DNA of 64,000 nt from Haloplasmatales bacterium 4B (lineage in GTDB: Bacteria; Bacillota_I; Bacilli_A; Haloplasmatales; Haloplasmataceae), in NCBI GenBank assembly GCA_003586005.1, contig NSKI01000003.1, positions 62,001-126,000 of the forward strand. The letters run 5' to 3'. The notes beneath the pieces are model-generated. The model did not search any database. It had not been told where the DNA came from and saw nothing but the letters and a program-made list of their open reading frames with translations. Position numbers and translations under genes: made by a program. Of the stretch, positions 38,554 through 50,328 are shown piece after piece. Within the stretch, counting starts at the first letter, position 1. Every line of letters starts with the position of its first letter.

Positions 38554-38644
38554 GTTTTACCTCCTGTGAGTAAGTCTACTTGAATAGTTTTGACAAATTT
38601 ATAACTTTTATTACCATTAATAATATGTTAACATTATTTAAACA

Positions 38645-39115
38645 CTACCAACGGTAATGTGCGAATGCCTTATTGGCTTCAGCCATTTTATGCATATCCT
38701 CACGTTTTTTAACTGAGGCACCACTATTGTTTGATGCATCAATAATTTCATTTGATAATCTTTCTTCCATCGTTTTTTCATTACGTAATCTAGCGTAATT
38801 TGTTAACCAACGCAGCCCTAACGTAACTCGACGTTCTTGACGTACCTCAACCGGTACTTGATAGTTTGCTCCACCAATACGACGTGATCTAACTTCAAGA
38901 ATTGGCATAATATTTTCAATTGCAGACTCAAATACTTCTATAGCGCTCTTTCCAGTTTTTTCTTCAACCCTTTTGAAAGCTCCATATAATATACCTTGAG
39001 CTACTCCTTTTTTCCCATCAAGCATGATATTGTTAATTAATCTTGTAACTAACTTTGAATTATATATAGGATCAGGTAATACATCTCTTCTTGGTACACT
39101 ACCTTTACGAGGCAT
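38645..39115 (-). CDS. rpsG: 30S ribosomal protein S7
   Basis: Head-nucleating protein of the small subunit, 156 residues. [20 protein letters not shown] start, [13 protein letters not shown] and [15 protein letters not shown] are signatures. Followed by fusA as in most bacteria. Confidence 0.98.
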   Translation of the reverse strand: MPRKGSVPRRDVLPDPIYNSKLVTRLINNIMLDGKKGVAQGILYGAFKRVEEKTGKSAIEVFESAIENIMPILEVRSRRIGGANYQVPVEVRQERRVTLGLRWLTNYARLRNEKTMEERLSNEIIDASNNSGASVKKREDMHKMAEANKAFAHYRW

Positions 39116-39156
39116 AAAAATCTCCTCCTTTCATTAATTTTTATTAATTAATAAAA

Positions 39157-39585
39157 TTATTTTTTAGCTTTTGAATTTTTGGGTTTTTTTGCTCCATATA
39201 ATGAGCGTCCTTGCTTACGGTTTTCTACACCTGTAGCATCAAGTGTACCGCGGATTATATGATAACGTACACCTGCTAAGTCTTTTACACGTCCACCACG
39301 TATTAAAACTACGCTATGTTCTTGTAATTTATGACCAATTCCAGGAATATACGCTGTTACTTCTAAACCATTTGTTAAACGAACACGTGCAAATTTTCGT
39401 AATGCTGAGTTTGGCTTTCTAGGTGTCATTGTACCCACACGTGTACAAACTCCTCTTTTTTGTGGCGAAGTAGCTGTAGTAAATTTCTTTTCTAAACTGT
39501 TGAACCCAATATTCAAATGTGGAGATTTTGATTTAGCAGCTTTTGTAGAACGACCTTTACGAACTAATTGACTTATTGTTGGCAT
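39157..39585 (-). CDS. rpsL: 30S ribosomal protein S12
   Basis: Decoding-centre protein, 142 residues from [12 protein letters not shown]; the ATG at 39585 has GGAGGAAACAAA ahead. Decoding loops [19 protein letters not shown] and [19 protein letters not shown] are intact. The Lys at the streptomycin position (PRKPNS, second loop) looks wild-type. Ends in a Lys-rich tail. Confidence 0.97.
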   Translation of the reverse strand: MPTISQLVRKGRSTKAAKSKSPHLNIGFNSLEKKFTTATSPQKRGVCTRVGTMTPRKPNSALRKFARVRLTNGLEVTAYIPGIGHKLQEHSVVLIRGGRVKDLAGVRYHIIRGTLDATGVENRKQGRSLYGAKKPKNSKAKK

Positions 39586-39597
39586 TTTGTTTCCTCC

Positions 39598-39698
39598 TTT
39601 CATAAAAATCTAGTACCACATATCCAGGTGGTTCATTTTTAACGAAAAACTAAGTTCTGCAGGTTTCCCTGCAAAACATTGCTTTTCCTACAAACGAC
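39598..39698 (-). ncRNA. Structured leader of rpsL
   Basis: About 100 bases between the promoter and rpsL fold into two short hairpins on the minus strand: GCAGG-GAAA-CCTGC (GNRA tetraloop) and ACCAC-CTGGATAT-GTGGT. This compact arrangement before the str operon may be an autoregulatory leader; the family was not identified. Confidence 0.45.
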
Positions 39699-39704
39699 TT
39701 TAAT

Positions 39705-39733
39705 ATTTTATCAATTAACTACGGACTTGTCAA
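39705..39733 (-). promoter_or_regulatory. Promoter of the str operon (rpsL)
   Basis: Minus strand TTGACA (39728-39733), 17-base spacer, TAAAAT (39705-39710). A near-consensus sigma-A promoter, 120 bases before rpsL. Confidence 0.75.
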
Positions 39734-39757
39734 TATATTTTTACATGAAACTATTAA

Positions 39758-42700
39758 TTATTCTACTTCTTCATCTTCAATATATTCATTATCAACAGGT
39801 TCTTTTATATTCGCTTCTATTTTTCTTATATCAACTACTCCAGTACCTGCCGGAATTAATTTCCCAATTATTACATTTTCTTTTAAACCGATTAACTTAT
39901 CAGTTTTACCCCTAATAGCAGCATCAGTTAGAACTCTAGTTGTTTCTTGGAATGATGCAGCTGACAAAAATGAATCTGTCTCAAGAGCAGCTTTGGTAAT
40001 TCTTAACATAACAGGAATCCCTACTGCAGGCATTTTCCCTGCCATAATATCAACTTTTTCGTTATGCTCATCAAATTCATGCCTTGAAATCATTTGCCCT
40101 GGAAGTAAATCAGTATCTCCTGGGTTTGAGATTTTTACCTTTTGCATCATTTGCCTTATAATAACTTCAATATGTTTATCTTGGATTTCAACCCCTTGAG
40201 CACGATAAACCCTTTGTACTTCTCGCAAAATATATTGTTGAGCACTATCGACATCTTTAACTCTAAGTAATTCTTTTGGATCAATTGGTCCATCAGTAAT
40301 TAAGTCTCCGGCTTTAATTTCTTGATTTTCTTTGACAATAGGTTCAACTCCATAAGTCAGTTGATATGTTTTTTCATCATCATTATTTTTATTTGTAACA
40401 CGGACTTCATATCTGCTGTCTTTTTTCAATTCCACTTTAGATACTATTCCATCAATTTCTGATATATAGGCTCTACCTTTAGGATTTCTTGCTTCAAATA
40501 ATTCTTGTACACGTGGTAGACCTTGAGTAATATCAGATCCAGCAACTCCCCCTGTATGGAAAGTACGCATAGTTAACTGTGTTCCTGGTTCTCCAATTGA
40601 TTGTGCAGCCATAACACCAACTGCCTCACCAATCTCTACAATTTCACCCGTTGCTAAATTTCGGCCATAACACTTTTTACATACACCAAATTTAGCATCA
40701 CATAATAAAACACTTCTGATATATACTTTATTAACACCTGAATTTACAATTTCTTTAGCAAATTCTTCTGTTACATATTCATTTCTACGCATAATAACTT
40801 CTCTTGTATCGGGATGTATAACATCTTTAGCAAGATATCGTCCAGCTATCCGTTCCTCTAATGATTCTATTTTTTCTTTTCCAACTACAAGTTCTTCAAC
40901 TAGAACACCATTATCAGTTTTACAATCATCTTCTCTAACAATTACATCTTGGGATACATCAACTAGTCTTCTTGTTAAGTAACCAGAGTCAGCTGTTTTT
41001 AACGCTGTGTCTGCTAAACCTTTTCTAGCTCCGTGAGTAGATATAAAGTATTCTGATACAATTAACCCTTCACGGAAAGATGACTTAATTGGTAACTCAA
41101 TAGTTTCACCCTTAGGATTAGCCATTAATCCTCGCATACCAGCTAATTGTAAGAAGTTTGAAGCATTACCACGAGCTCCTGAGTCTTGCATCATATATAT
41201 ATGATTTTCAGGTTTTAATGCTCGCATAACAATATCTTTCATTTCTTCTTTTGTTTTTTCCCATTCTTTGATAACTAAACGATAACGCTCATTATTCGTT
41301 ACTATACCTCGTTGATGCAATAAATTAATCTTATCAACTTTCTCTTGTGTTTCATTAATTTTTTGATGCTTTTCTTCTGATATTACAACATCTGTATATG
41401 AAATTGTCATACCAGCGATTGTAGAATATTTAAACCCTAAATCTTTCATTTTATCAAGCATTCTAGATGTTTCTGTTGTCTTAAATTGACGGAAAACTTC
41501 TAAAATAATATTCCCTAAAAATTTCTTTTTAAATGGTTCTATAATTTTTTTATTTTCAATAAATTCTCTTATATTTACGCCACGAGCTACAAAGTGGTCA
41601 TTTGAAATGTCGACTTCTAAATTCTCTTTAGTAGGCTCATTAAGATATGGAAATGTATTTGGTAAAATTTCATTAAATATTAATTTACCTAAAGTGGTAA
41701 TAAGAAAATGATTATGATGCTTTTCAGCAAATTTATTGTCCTCAAAAGAATTTACGTCAATGGCGAATCTTGAGTGAAGTGTAATGTATTTATTTTCATA
41801 AGCTAACACAGCCTCATTAAAGTCTTTAAAAACTGAGCCTTCCCCGATTTCATTTTTCTTTTCAATAGTTAAATAATAATTTCCTAAAACCATATCCTGA
41901 GATGGTGTTACGACTGGTTTTCCATCTTTTGGATTTAAAATATTATTTGAAGCAAGCATTAAAATTCTTGACTCAGCTTGCGCTTCTTGTGATAAAGGAA
42001 CATGGACTGCCATTTGATCTCCATCAAAGTCAGCGTTAAAAGCTGGGGTAACAAGTGGATGCAACCGGATTGCTCTACCCTCTACTAATTTAGGTTCAAA
42101 AGCTTGAATCCCTAAACGGTGCAGTGTAGGTGCTCGATTTAATAATACAGGATGTTCTTTAATTACATCTTCTACTACATCCCATACTCGATCATCTAGA
42201 CGTTCAATTAATTTCTTTGCACCTTTTATATTTTGGGCAATTCCTCTTTCAACTAGTTGTCTAATCACGAAAGGTTTAAATAATTCTATTGCCATTTCTT
42301 TAGGTAAACCACATTGATACATTTTAAGGCTTGGTCCAACTACTATTACTGAACGACCGGAATAGTCAACTCGTTTACCTAACAAATTTTGACGGAACCG
42401 ACCTTGTTTTCCCTTTAACGTATGTGATAAAGATTTTAATGGTCTATTTCCTGCACCCATTATTGCTTTTCCACGACGTCCATTATCTATTAATGCATCT
42501 ACTGCTTCTTGAAGCATCCGTTTTTCGTTTCTAACGATAATACTTGGTGCCCCAATTTCTATTAATTTCTTCAAACGATTATTACGATTTATAACGCGAC
42601 GATATAAATCATTTAAATCACTAGTCGCAAATCGCCCGCCATCTAATTGAATCATTGGTCTAATTTCAGGCGGAATTACAGGTAACGCTTCTAATATCAT

Positions 42701-43375
42701 CCATTCCGGACGATTATTAGAATGCTTAAATGATTCTACTACTTCTAGCCTTTTTACTATTTTTACATGCTTTTGACCTTGTGAAACCTTTAAACTATCT
42801 CTTAAATCTTTAGCTTCTTTGTCTAGGTCAATTTCTTGAAGTAGTTTTTTTACTGTTTCAGCACCCATTCCCGCCTTAAATTTATTACCATATTCACGTT
42901 CATACTTTTCATATTCTTTTTCACTTAAAATTTGCTTTTTAAGTAAAGGAGTACTTCCTGGGTCAATTACTACGTATGAGATGAAATACATTACTTCTTC
43001 TAGTGATTTTGGAGACATATCCAAAAGAAGTGCCATTCTACATGGAATTCCTTTAAAATACCAAATATGAGCAACAGGAGCAGCGAGTTCAATATGTCCC
43101 ATTCGTTCGCGGCGAACTTTTGATTGAGTAACTTCTACACCACATCTGTCGCAAACAACACCCTTATAACGTATTTTTTTGTATTTTCCACAGTTGCATT
43201 CCCAATCCTTTGTAGGACCAAAAATTCTTTCGCAAAATAAACCATCTTTTTCAGGCTTTAAAGTTCTATAATTAATTGTTTCATGTTTAAGTACTTCACC
43301 ATGTGACCATTCATGAATTTTTTCTGGTGAAGCCAAACCTATTTTCATAAAATAAAAATTATTTACATCAACCAA
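39758..43375 (-). CDS. rpoC: RNA polymerase subunit beta'
   Basis: Largest polymerase subunit, 1205 residues. Zinc cysteines 60, 62, 75 and 78 ([19 protein letters not shown]); the catalytic NADFDGDQM near residue 450; the trigger-loop region and C-terminal [19 protein letters not shown]. Start is TTG (43373-43375) after AGGGAGG, matching the Bacillus MLDVNNF-type beginning (here MVDVNNF). Follows rpoB in the usual pair. The ybxF gene that follows rpoC in Bacillus is absent. Confidence 0.98.
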   Translation of the reverse strand: MVDVNNFYFMKIGLASPEKIHEWSHGEVLKHETINYRTLKPEKDGLFCERIFGPTKDWECNCGKYKKIRYKGVVCDRCGVEVTQSKVRRERMGHIELAAPVAHIWYFKGIPCRMALLLDMSPKSLEEVMYFISYVVIDPGSTPLLKKQILSEKEYEKYEREYGNKFKAGMGAETVKKLLQEIDLDKEAKDLRDSLKVSQGQKHVKIVKRLEVVESFKHSNNRPEWMILEALPVIPPEIRPMIQLDGGRFATSDLNDLYRRVINRNNRLKKLIEIGAPSIIVRNEKRMLQEAVDALIDNGRRGKAIMGAGNRPLKSLSHTLKGKQGRFRQNLLGKRVDYSGRSVIVVGPSLKMYQCGLPKEMAIELFKPFVIRQLVERGIAQNIKGAKKLIERLDDRVWDVVEDVIKEHPVLLNRAPTLHRLGIQAFEPKLVEGRAIRLHPLVTPAFNADFDGDQMAVHVPLSQEAQAESRILMLASNNILNPKDGKPVVTPSQDMVLGNYYLTIEKKNEIGEGSVFKDFNEAVLAYENKYITLHSRFAIDVNSFEDNKFAEKHHNHFLITTLGKLIFNEILPNTFPYLNEPTKENLEVDISNDHFVARGVNIREFIENKKIIEPFKKKFLGNIILEVFRQFKTTETSRMLDKMKDLGFKYSTIAGMTISYTDVVISEEKHQKINETQEKVDKINLLHQRGIVTNNERYRLVIKEWEKTKEEMKDIVMRALKPENHIYMMQDSGARGNASNFLQLAGMRGLMANPKGETIELPIKSSFREGLIVSEYFISTHGARKGLADTALKTADSGYLTRRLVDVSQDVIVREDDCKTDNGVLVEELVVGKEKIESLEERIAGRYLAKDVIHPDTREVIMRRNEYVTEEFAKEIVNSGVNKVYIRSVLLCDAKFGVCKKCYGRNLATGEIVEIGEAVGVMAAQSIGEPGTQLTMRTFHTGGVAGSDITQGLPRVQELFEARNPKGRAYISEIDGIVSKVELKKDSRYEVRVTNKNNDDEKTYQLTYGVEPIVKENQEIKAGDLITDGPIDPKELLRVKDVDSAQQYILREVQRVYRAQGVEIQDKHIEVIIRQMMQKVKISNPGDTDLLPGQMISRHEFDEHNEKVDIMAGKMPAVGIPVMLRITKAALETDSFLSAASFQETTRVLTDAAIRGKTDKLIGLKENVIIGKLIPAGTGVVDIRKIEANIKEPVDNEYIEDEEVE

Positions 43376-43434
43376 GGTTATTACCTCCCTGTATTAGGCT
43401 GTTGCTAAAGTTTATATAAATCTTGGGATTAAAA

Positions 43435-46400
43435 TTATTCATCAACATCACTTAATAAATCTTCTTCTTCTTCAAACACTTCTTCTTCAAATAGTTCTTC
43501 TTCTTCTTCTTCGTTTTCGTCTTCTTCATTTATATTTTTCTTACGAAAATCCGGACGATATTCAGTATCTTGTTCAATACCACCAATTTCTCTTACTGTA
43601 GTTTCATCTGATAAACTGTCTTTTAACTCAATCTCATCATTGTCAGCATTAGTCATTTTTACATTCATACCTAATGCTTGAAGCTCTTTTATCAATACTC
43701 TAAATGATTCAGGAACTCCTGGGTCTGGGATTGGTTCTCCTTTTATAATTGCTTCATAAACCTTAACACGTCCAATAATATCGTCTGATTTAACAGTTAA
43801 TATTTCTTGAAGTGTGTAAGCAGCGCCATATGCTTCAAGTGCCCATACTTCCATTTCTCCAAATCTTTGTCCACCAAATTGTGCTTTCCCACCTAAAGGT
43901 TGCTGCGTAACTAGTGAATAAGGACCTGTTGAACGAGCATGTAATTTATCATCTACCATATGGGCCAATTTAATCATATACATTATTCCGACAGAAATTT
44001 TGTTATCAAATTTTTCGCCAGTTCTACCATCATATAAGATAGTTTTAGCTTCAGGAGGCATATTTGCCTCTTTTATAATATCATCTAAATCTTCATTTTC
44101 TACACCATCAAACACTGGAGTTGCTATATGTACCCCAAGTTTTTTAGCAGCCATACCTAAATGTAATTCAAGTATTTGCCCAATGTTCATCCGAGAAGGA
44201 ACACCTAAAGGATTTAACATTATATCACATATCGTTCCATCTGGTAAGAACGGCATATCCTCCTCAGGTAATATCTTTGAAATTACACCCTTATTACCGT
44301 GACGTCCTGCCATCTTATCTCCTTCAGAAATTTTTCTTTTTTGAACAATATATACACGAACAACTTCATTAACACCAGGCGCCATTTCATCGCCCCTTTT
44401 ACGAGTAAAGTGCTTTACATCGTGAACAATACCTTCACCACCGTGAGGTACTCTTAATGAAGTATCTCTAACTTCACGTGCTTTCTCTCCAAATATTGCA
44501 TGAAGTAATCGTTCTTCAGCTGATAAGTCTGTTTGTCCCTTAGCGGTTACTTTACCAACCAAGTAACCCCCTTCTTTAACTTCAGCGCCTGTACGAATAA
44601 TACCTCTTTCATCTAAATCTTTTAAAGCATCTTCTCCAACACCAGGTATATCTCTAGTAATTTCTTCAGGACCTAGTTTAGTGTCTCTTGCTTCAATTTC
44701 ATATTCTTCAAGATGAATTGAAGTATAGACATCATCTTTAACTAACCGTTCACTCATTATGATTGCATCTTCATAGTTATAGCCATTCCAAGTCATAAAT
44801 GCGACCATAACATTTCTTCCTAATGCAAGCTCACCTTGATCCATTGAAAAACCATCTGCAATAACTTCGCCTTTTTCAACAGTTTCACCAACTGCAACAA
44901 TTGGTTTTTGGTTTACACAAGTACTTTGATTTGAACGAACAAATTTAATTAATTTATAAGTTTCTAGCCCACCATTTAAGTTTCTAACACGAATAAATTT
45001 AGCATCAACATATTCAACAATACCTGAATTTTTTGCAACAACAGCTGACCCTGCATCCCGAGAAACTTTATATTCAATACCGGTTCCAACTATTGGTGCT
45101 TCTGGCACAAGTAACGGAATTGCTTGACGCTGCATATTAGCTCCCATCAAGGCTCTGTTTGCATCATCATGTTCCAAAAATGGTATGCAAGCTGTAGCTA
45201 CTGAAACAATCTGTTTTGGCGAAACATCTACATAGTTTACATCTAGTGCATTAACCATTATATTCGCACCACGATGACGTGCGATAACTTTTTTATCTAT
45301 AATATATCTATTTTCATCAAGTTTTATATTTGCTTGTGATAATACATAATTATCCTCTTCATCAGCAGATAAATAATCAATTTCATCTGTAACATATGGT
45401 TTCCCATCATTGATTCTTACTTTACGATAAGGGGTTTCAATAAATCCATAATCATTAACTTTCGCATAAGTAGACAATTGGTTAATCAAACCAATGTTGG
45501 GTCCTTCTGGAGTTTCAATTGGACACATTCTTCCATAATGTGAATAATGAACATCGCGTACATCCATTGAAGCACGTTCTCTTGTTAAGCCGCCAGGGCC
45601 TAGCGCAGATAAACGACGTTTATTTGAAATTTCAGCTAATGGATTTACTTTGTCCATAAATTGCGAAAGTTGAGAACTTCCAAAGAATTCTTTAATTGAT
45701 GCTGTAACAGGGCGAATATTAATCAAGTTTTGTGGAGTTAAATGCTCTGCTTCTTGAGTTGACATTCTTTCACGTACAACTCTTTCCATTCTAGTTAAAC
45801 CAATTCTAAATTGATTTTGCAGTAATTCTCCTACTAATCTCAATCTTCTATTTCCTAGGTGATCTATATCATCAAAATTTCCAACACTATATTTTAAATT
45901 AAAATAATAGCTAACGGCAGCGATAATATCACTTGTTGTAACTACTAATTTTTCTTCTGATTGGTTATTACCTACAACTGTTACTTCGACAAAATCACCA
46001 TTTTCATCTTGGACATTAACTTTTGCAGATTGTACATAACATTCAAAATCTTCAAGTTGATCAAATAATGATATCTTTTTCCTGTTAATTGCCGAGATAT
46101 CTTGACCCTTTTCTAACATGTGGTCATAATCCTCTTGTTTAAAAATATGACCTGTATCAAATAATACTTCACCTGTTGCCCCATCAATTAATGGCTCTGC
46201 AAGCTCTTGCTCAACCAGTCGGTGAAATAAATTTAGTTTCTTGTTAAATTTGTAACGACCTACAGGAGCTAAGTCGTATCGCTTATCATCAAAGAATCTA
46301 GAAAAAAATAAACTTTTCGCGCCTTCAATGGTAGGCGGTTCCCCTGGACGCAATTTCTCGTATATTTCTAGTAGTGCTTCTTGACAATTTTCAGTGCTAT

Positions 46401-47091
46401 CTTTATCAAATGCATTTAATAACAGCGTGCTTTCTCCGAAAATATCAATTATACTTTCTCTAGAAACAAGTCCCAAAGATTTTAACAAAACTGTTACCGG
46501 TAATTTTCTGGTGCGATCAACACGAACATAGGCAATTTGTTTTGCGTCTTCTTCAAATTCTAGCCATGCTCCTCTAGTTGGGATGATTTGACCACTAATT
46601 TTTTCTTTACCACTTTTTTTATCAATATCTTTATTACTAAAATAGACACCAGAAGATCGAACAAGTTGAGTAACAATGACACGTTCAGCACCATTTATAA
46701 TAAATGTTCCAGTATCTGTCATCAAAGGTAAATCACCCATAAATACTTCTTGTTCAACTGCTTCTTGTTTTTCTAAGTTAGTAAGTCTAACTTTAACCTT
46801 TAAAGGTGCAGAATAAGTGACGTCTCGCTCTTTGGCTTCTAAAACATCATACTTAGTTTGACCAATTTCATAACCAACAAATTCTAATATTAAATTCTCA
46901 CTGTGGTCTTTAATTGGTGATATATCTTTAAACATGTTTAATAAACCTTTGTCTAAAAAATTATCAAATGAATTAGTTTGAATTTCAATTAGATTAGGTA
47001 ATTCCAAGGCTCCACTGATACGCGAATAATCTCTTCGCATCCGATTTCTACCATATTTAATTTCATTGAAATTTTTTTTATGTGTGTTCAA
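43435..47091 (-). CDS. rpoB: RNA polymerase subunit beta
   Basis: 1218 residues from the TTG at 47091 (AAGGGGTGG ahead); an upstream GTG at 47100 sits in that site. Conserved blocks include [20 protein letters not shown] (rifampicin region), MRMEGDD-equivalents and [20 protein letters not shown]. At the E. coli 526 position the codon is AAT (45622-45624), Asn instead of His. The last 36 residues are strongly acidic ([11 protein letters not shown]..., [13 protein letters not shown]). Normal otherwise. Confidence 0.96.
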   Translation of the reverse strand: MNTHKKNFNEIKYGRNRMRRDYSRISGALELPNLIEIQTNSFDNFLDKGLLNMFKDISPIKDHSENLILEFVGYEIGQTKYDVLEAKERDVTYSAPLKVKVRLTNLEKQEAVEQEVFMGDLPLMTDTGTFIINGAERVIVTQLVRSSGVYFSNKDIDKKSGKEKISGQIIPTRGAWLEFEEDAKQIAYVRVDRTRKLPVTVLLKSLGLVSRESIIDIFGESTLLLNAFDKDSTENCQEALLEIYEKLRPGEPPTIEGAKSLFFSRFFDDKRYDLAPVGRYKFNKKLNLFHRLVEQELAEPLIDGATGEVLFDTGHIFKQEDYDHMLEKGQDISAINRKKISLFDQLEDFECYVQSAKVNVQDENGDFVEVTVVGNNQSEEKLVVTTSDIIAAVSYYFNLKYSVGNFDDIDHLGNRRLRLVGELLQNQFRIGLTRMERVVRERMSTQEAEHLTPQNLINIRPVTASIKEFFGSSQLSQFMDKVNPLAEISNKRRLSALGPGGLTRERASMDVRDVHYSHYGRMCPIETPEGPNIGLINQLSTYAKVNDYGFIETPYRKVRINDGKPYVTDEIDYLSADEEDNYVLSQANIKLDENRYIIDKKVIARHRGANIMVNALDVNYVDVSPKQIVSVATACIPFLEHDDANRALMGANMQRQAIPLLVPEAPIVGTGIEYKVSRDAGSAVVAKNSGIVEYVDAKFIRVRNLNGGLETYKLIKFVRSNQSTCVNQKPIVAVGETVEKGEVIADGFSMDQGELALGRNVMVAFMTWNGYNYEDAIIMSERLVKDDVYTSIHLEEYEIEARDTKLGPEEITRDIPGVGEDALKDLDERGIIRTGAEVKEGGYLVGKVTAKGQTDLSAEERLLHAIFGEKAREVRDTSLRVPHGGEGIVHDVKHFTRKRGDEMAPGVNEVVRVYIVQKRKISEGDKMAGRHGNKGVISKILPEEDMPFLPDGTICDIMLNPLGVPSRMNIGQILELHLGMAAKKLGVHIATPVFDGVENEDLDDIIKEANMPPEAKTILYDGRTGEKFDNKISVGIMYMIKLAHMVDDKLHARSTGPYSLVTQQPLGGKAQFGGQRFGEMEVWALEAYGAAYTLQEILTVKSDDIIGRVKVYEAIIKGEPIPDPGVPESFRVLIKELQALGMNVKMTNADNDEIELKDSLSDETTVREIGGIEQDTEYRPDFRKKNINEEDENEEEEEELFEEEVFEEEEDLLSDVDE

Positions 47092-47178
47092 AAGAACCAC
47101 CCCTTAGTTAAATAATTTATAATTTTATAGGAGTTTTTATATTCTTACCTTTTTTTAACAATATATAGGCATTATATT

Positions 47179-47207
47179 ATAATATCATAGTATTATTTTT
47201 CAGTCAA
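47179..47207 (-). promoter_or_regulatory. Promoter of rpoBC
   Basis: Minus strand TTGACT (47202-47207), 17-base spacer, TATTAT (47179-47184), about 90 bases before rpoB. A second TATAAT-like run lies three to four bases downstream. Confidence 0.65.
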
Positions 47208-47217
47208 TATAATTATT

Positions 47218-47817
47218 TTAATTATTCACGCTTTTCAAAATATAATATCCTTTATCACGACAAATTACATCACAATTACCAAATATTAGTTTTAGTTTTT
47301 CCATAGCACTTGGAGCTCCTTGCTTTTTTTGTATAACAATGTAGATTGCTCCATTAGGGTTTAAATATTTTATTGAATCTTCTATAATTTTATGAACTAC
47401 ATTTTTCCCTGCCCTAATTGGCGGATTAGATAAAATACAATCATACTTAGTATGAATCATTTCATAAATATTACTTTCAAAAATGGTAATATTTTTCAAT
47501 TTATTTAATACCGCATTTCTTTTCGCTAAACTAAGGGCTCGTAAATTTACATCTATTAAATCAAAGTGAATAGTTTCAAACTCCTTAGCTAAACTTATTC
47601 CAATAGGTCCATACCCACACCCTACATCCAAAATAAATTTATACCATGGTTCTATTTTACAATTTTTCACTAATACTCTCGTACCGTAATCAATCGTTGT
47701 TTTTGAAAAGACACCACTATCCGTATAAAATGTCAAATCATATGATAGAAGTTTGAAATTGATTGACCTTTCACAACTTTTTGTCTCTAAATTATTATTA
47801 TAGTAATGATTTGTCAA
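47218..47817 (-). CDS. rRNA methyltransferase of the RsmC/YbxB type
   Basis: Class I SAM-dependent methyltransferase, 199 residues. SAM site LDVGCGYGPIGIS near 60-73 and catalytic NPPIRAGK near residue 130, both typical of RsmC-family guanine-N2 methyltransferases. It lies between rplL and rpoB exactly as YbxB does in Bacillus. Start is TTG (47815-47817) with GAGGTG seven bases upstream. Exact target base unknown. Confidence 0.88.
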   Translation of the reverse strand: MTNHYYNNNLETKSCERSINFKLLSYDLTFYTDSGVFSKTTIDYGTRVLVKNCKIEPWYKFILDVGCGYGPIGISLAKEFETIHFDLIDVNLRALSLAKRNAVLNKLKNITIFESNIYEMIHTKYDCILSNPPIRAGKNVVHKIIEDSIKYLNPNGAIYIVIQKKQGAPSAMEKLKLIFGNCDVICRDKGYYILKSVNN

Positions 47818-47870
47818 AAGTATTCACCTCTTTAATAAATTTAACTAAAAAGACCTAAAAAATTAAGTAC

Positions 47871-47905
47871 AAAAACCTGAGAAGGTTATACTTCCCAGGT
47901 CATTC
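47871..47905 (-). terminator. Terminator after rplL
   Basis: Minus strand ACCTG-GAAG / CTTC-CAGGT stem with short loop, then TTTTTGT. It separates rplJL from the methyltransferase gene. Confidence 0.6.
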
Positions 47906-47917
47906 ATACTATTTAAA

Positions 47918-48280
47918 TTATTTGACTTCTACTGAAGCTCCAACTTCTTCTAATTTAGCTTTTACAGAATTTGCTTCATCTTCAGATACTTTTTCTTTAA
48001 TTGGTTGAGGTGCTTTATCAACTAATTCTTTTGCTTCTTTTAATCCTAAACCAGTTATTTCACGTACAGTTTTAATTACACTAATTTTTGATGCACCTGC
48101 GCTCATTAATACAACATCAAATTCTGTCTGTTTAGCAGCTTCTTGACTAGCAGCGGCAGCAACTGGAGCAGCGGCAGTTACACCAAACTCTTCCTCGATT
48201 GTTTTTACTAAATCATTTAATTCTAATATAGTCATTTCTTTTAATGACTCAATAATTTCTGTAGTTGTTAATTTTGCCAT
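47918..48280 (-). CDS. rplL: 50S ribosomal protein L7/L12
   Basis: Stalk protein that recruits translation factors, 120 residues. N-terminal dimer helix ([20 protein letters not shown]), Ala-rich hinge at about 35-50 and C-terminal domain ([20 protein letters not shown]). Directly follows rplJ. Confidence 0.98.
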   Translation of the reverse strand: MAKLTTTEIIESLKEMTILELNDLVKTIEEEFGVTAAAPVAAAASQEAAKQTEFDVVLMSAGASKISVIKTVREITGLGLKEAKELVDKAPQPIKEKVSEDEANSVKAKLEEVGASVEVK

Positions 48281-48309
48281 TTTAAAATTCCTCCTTAAAT
48301 TATAAAAAA

Positions 48310-48819
48310 TTATTCATTAGTTTCAGTTTCGTTATCTTTTTCGGCAATTTGTTTAACTGCGTAAGCAAAATTGCGTAGTGGTGCTTGTAGAACAGATAAA
48401 AGCATAGATAACATACCTTCTTTATTAGGTAACTTAGCCACTTCAGCAAGTTGTTCTAGAGATACGATTCTTTTTTCAACAAACCCACCTTTTAACTGTA
48501 AGTTTGGAAATTTCAAGCTAAAATCATACATAATTCTTGCAGGTGCAACAGCATCACCTTCACTAAAGGCTATTGCACTTGGTCCAGTGAATAATTCACT
48601 TAATTCACCATAACCAGCATCGCTAATTGCCCGGGCTGAAATGTTGTTTTTAATTACTTTTAGTTCAACACCCTCAGCTCTTAATTGTTTACGAAGTTCA
48701 GTTGACTCTTTTACAGATAACCCACGTGGATCAACTACTATACATGATACTGATTTATTAAACTTTTCTGTTACTTCTTTAACATGTTGCTTTTTCGCTT
48801 CTAAAATAGCTGTATTCAT
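48310..48819 (-). CDS. rplJ: 50S ribosomal protein L10
   Basis: Stalk base, binds 23S rRNA and L7/L12 dimers. 169 residues from the ATG at 48819, spaced seven bases from GGAGG; the ATG directly before it (48822) is the other option. [19 protein letters not shown] and [11 protein letters not shown] are signatures. Its C-terminal helix carries L7/L12 dimers. Controlled by the leader upstream. Confidence 0.96.
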   Translation of the reverse strand: MNTAILEAKKQHVKEVTEKFNKSVSCIVVDPRGLSVKESTELRKQLRAEGVELKVIKNNISARAISDAGYGELSELFTGPSAIAFSEGDAVAPARIMYDFSLKFPNLQLKGGFVEKRIVSLEQLAEVAKLPNKEGMLSMLLSVLQAPLRNFAYAVKQIAEKDNETETNE

Positions 48820-48841
48820 CATTACACCTCCTGAGTTAATT

Positions 48842-48958
48842 TATACCGCAGAAAAAATCCTCTATACTATAGACATAGAGGATTTATTATAAATTTATTT
48901 TATAATAACCTCGGTAGGATAATTAAGTTTAAAACCCCTACTGTCTACGGCGAATAAA
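48842..48958 (-). ncRNA. L10 leader
   Basis: Minus strand CCGTAGACAGTAGGGG and ATCCTACCGAGG, with a stem between, are the L10(L12)4-binding features known from Bacillus and others. The L10 complex is known to bind this and repress rplJL. It lies between rplA and rplJ as expected, and an attenuator follows. Confidence 0.88.
48852..48885 (-). terminator. Attenuator in the L10 leader
   Basis: Minus strand AAATCCTCTAT / ATAGAGGATTT perfect stem with TTTTTTC after it, 33 bases before rplJ. It adjoins the L10 leader and would end transcription when L10 is in excess. Confidence 0.75.
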
Positions 48959-48972
48959 TTCCTATTTAATTT

Positions 48973-49668
48973 TTATTTTGCTATTAAGCTTTGATCTACT
49001 TTAACTCCAGGACCCATTGTTGATGTTAAAGTAATTGTTTTAATATAAACACCTTTAACAGTTGTAGGTTTGATACGAACGATTGTGTCAAAAATAGTTT
49101 TCAAATTTTCTGATAATTTCTCATTATCAAATGAAACTTTTCCAACAGGTACATGAACGTTACCAGCCTTATCAACACGGTATTCTACCTTGCCAGCTTT
49201 TATTTCAGCAACAGCTTTAGCTACATCAGTTGTAACTGTACCTGTTTTAGGGTTTGGCATCAACCCTTTAGGACCTAGGACACGTCCTAATTTTCCTAGC
49301 TGTGGCATCATGTCTGGCGTTGCAACAATTACATCAAAATCAAACCAACCTTGTTGGATTTTATTAATATAATCTACATCTCCGACATAATCTGCTCCGG
49401 CATCTTCTGCTTCCTTAGCTTTGTCGCCTTGAGCAATCACTAATACAGTACGTGTTTTACCAGTACCATGTGGTAACACTACTGCACCACGTAGGTTTTG
49501 ATCTGCTTTACGTGGGTCTACCCCTAAACGGAAAGCAACTTCTACTGTAGCATCAAACTTAACATAACTAGTTTTTTTTACTAATTCTACAGCTTCTTCA
49601 GCAGTGTAAAGTTTGCTTCTATCAATTAGCTTCAAAACTTCAGTATGTTTTTTCCCAATCTTAGCCAT
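48973..49668 (-). CDS. rplA: 50S ribosomal protein L1
   Basis: L1-stalk protein that helps release E-site tRNA, 231 residues from the ATG at 49668 (GGAGGTGCC ahead). A longer reading extends 19 codons into the rplK-rplA gap and was rejected. [16 protein letters not shown] and [18 protein letters not shown]-type residues ([18 protein letters not shown]) are diagnostic. Confidence 0.97.
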   Translation of the reverse strand: MAKIGKKHTEVLKLIDRSKLYTAEEAVELVKKTSYVKFDATVEVAFRLGVDPRKADQNLRGAVVLPHGTGKTRTVLVIAQGDKAKEAEDAGADYVGDVDYINKIQQGWFDFDVIVATPDMMPQLGKLGRVLGPKGLMPNPKTGTVTTDVAKAVAEIKAGKVEYRVDKAGNVHVPVGKVSFDNEKLSENLKTIFDTIVRIKPTTVKGVYIKTITLTSTMGPGVKVDQSLIAK

Positions 49669-49756
49669 CTTGGCACCTCCTAAAATGTGGTTAAACGGAA
49701 TCTCCTCCCACAATTTAGGTTGCATAAATATTTAAAGTCTACAACCTAAAAGTAGA

Positions 49757-50182
49757 TTAGTCTTCAACAACGATTCCCATGTTTCTAGCTGTTCCTTCTA
49801 TAATTTTAGTTGCAGCTTCAATGTCATTTGCGTTTAAGTCAGGTAATTTAGTTTCTGCTATTTCGCGAACTTTATCACGAGTTATAGTAGCAACTTTTGT
49901 TTTCTTTGAATCTGATGAGCCACTAGTAATTCCTGCAGCCTTCTTCAATAAATCAGAAGCTGGTGGAGTTTTTGTAATAAATGTAAATGAACGATCATCA
50001 TAAACAGAAATCACAACTGGAATAATGTTACCCATCATTTCACGTGTACGTTCATTGAATTCAGATACAAATTGAGCACTATTAACACCCGCTTGTCCTA
50101 ATGCTGGACCTACTGGTGGAGCTTGAGTTGCTTTTCCAGCGTTCAATTGTAATTTAATAACTTTAGTTAATTGTTTAGCCAC
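49757..50182 (-). CDS. rplK: 50S ribosomal protein L11
   Basis: Binds 23S rRNA at the GTPase centre, 141 residues. [20 protein letters not shown] near the start and [14 protein letters not shown] are signatures. Start is GTG (50180-50182) after GGAGGTG. Confidence 0.97.
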   Translation of the reverse strand: MAKQLTKVIKLQLNAGKATQAPPVGPALGQAGVNSAQFVSEFNERTREMMGNIIPVVISVYDDRSFTFITKTPPASDLLKKAAGITSGSSDSKKTKVATITRDKVREIAETKLPDLNANDIEAATKIIEGTARNMGIVVED

Positions 50183-50260
50183 GTGACAACACCTCCTCTA
50201 GTCCGTGATGTGGTAAAATGGATTTTTATCCTCCCACGCAATTGAGCAATAAAGCACAAT

Positions 50261-50292
50261 AAAAAGCATAGCTAAAAGGTCGCTAGCTATGC
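50261..50292 (-). terminator. Terminator between nusG and rplK
   Basis: Minus strand GCATAGCTA, loop GCGACCTTT, TAGCTATGC, then TTTTTATT. A perfect nine-base-pair stem, so the L11-L1 pair is largely separate from the nusG transcript. Confidence 0.8.
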
Positions 50293-50328
50293 AATAATAC
50301 CATTTTGCAAAAATTAAATCAAGTCTTT

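Noticed and set aside
47092-47100. GTG at 47100 as the rpoB start
   Set aside because: It forms part of the AAGGGGTGG ribosome-binding site; the TTG at 47091 is better spaced, though only N-terminal data would settle it.
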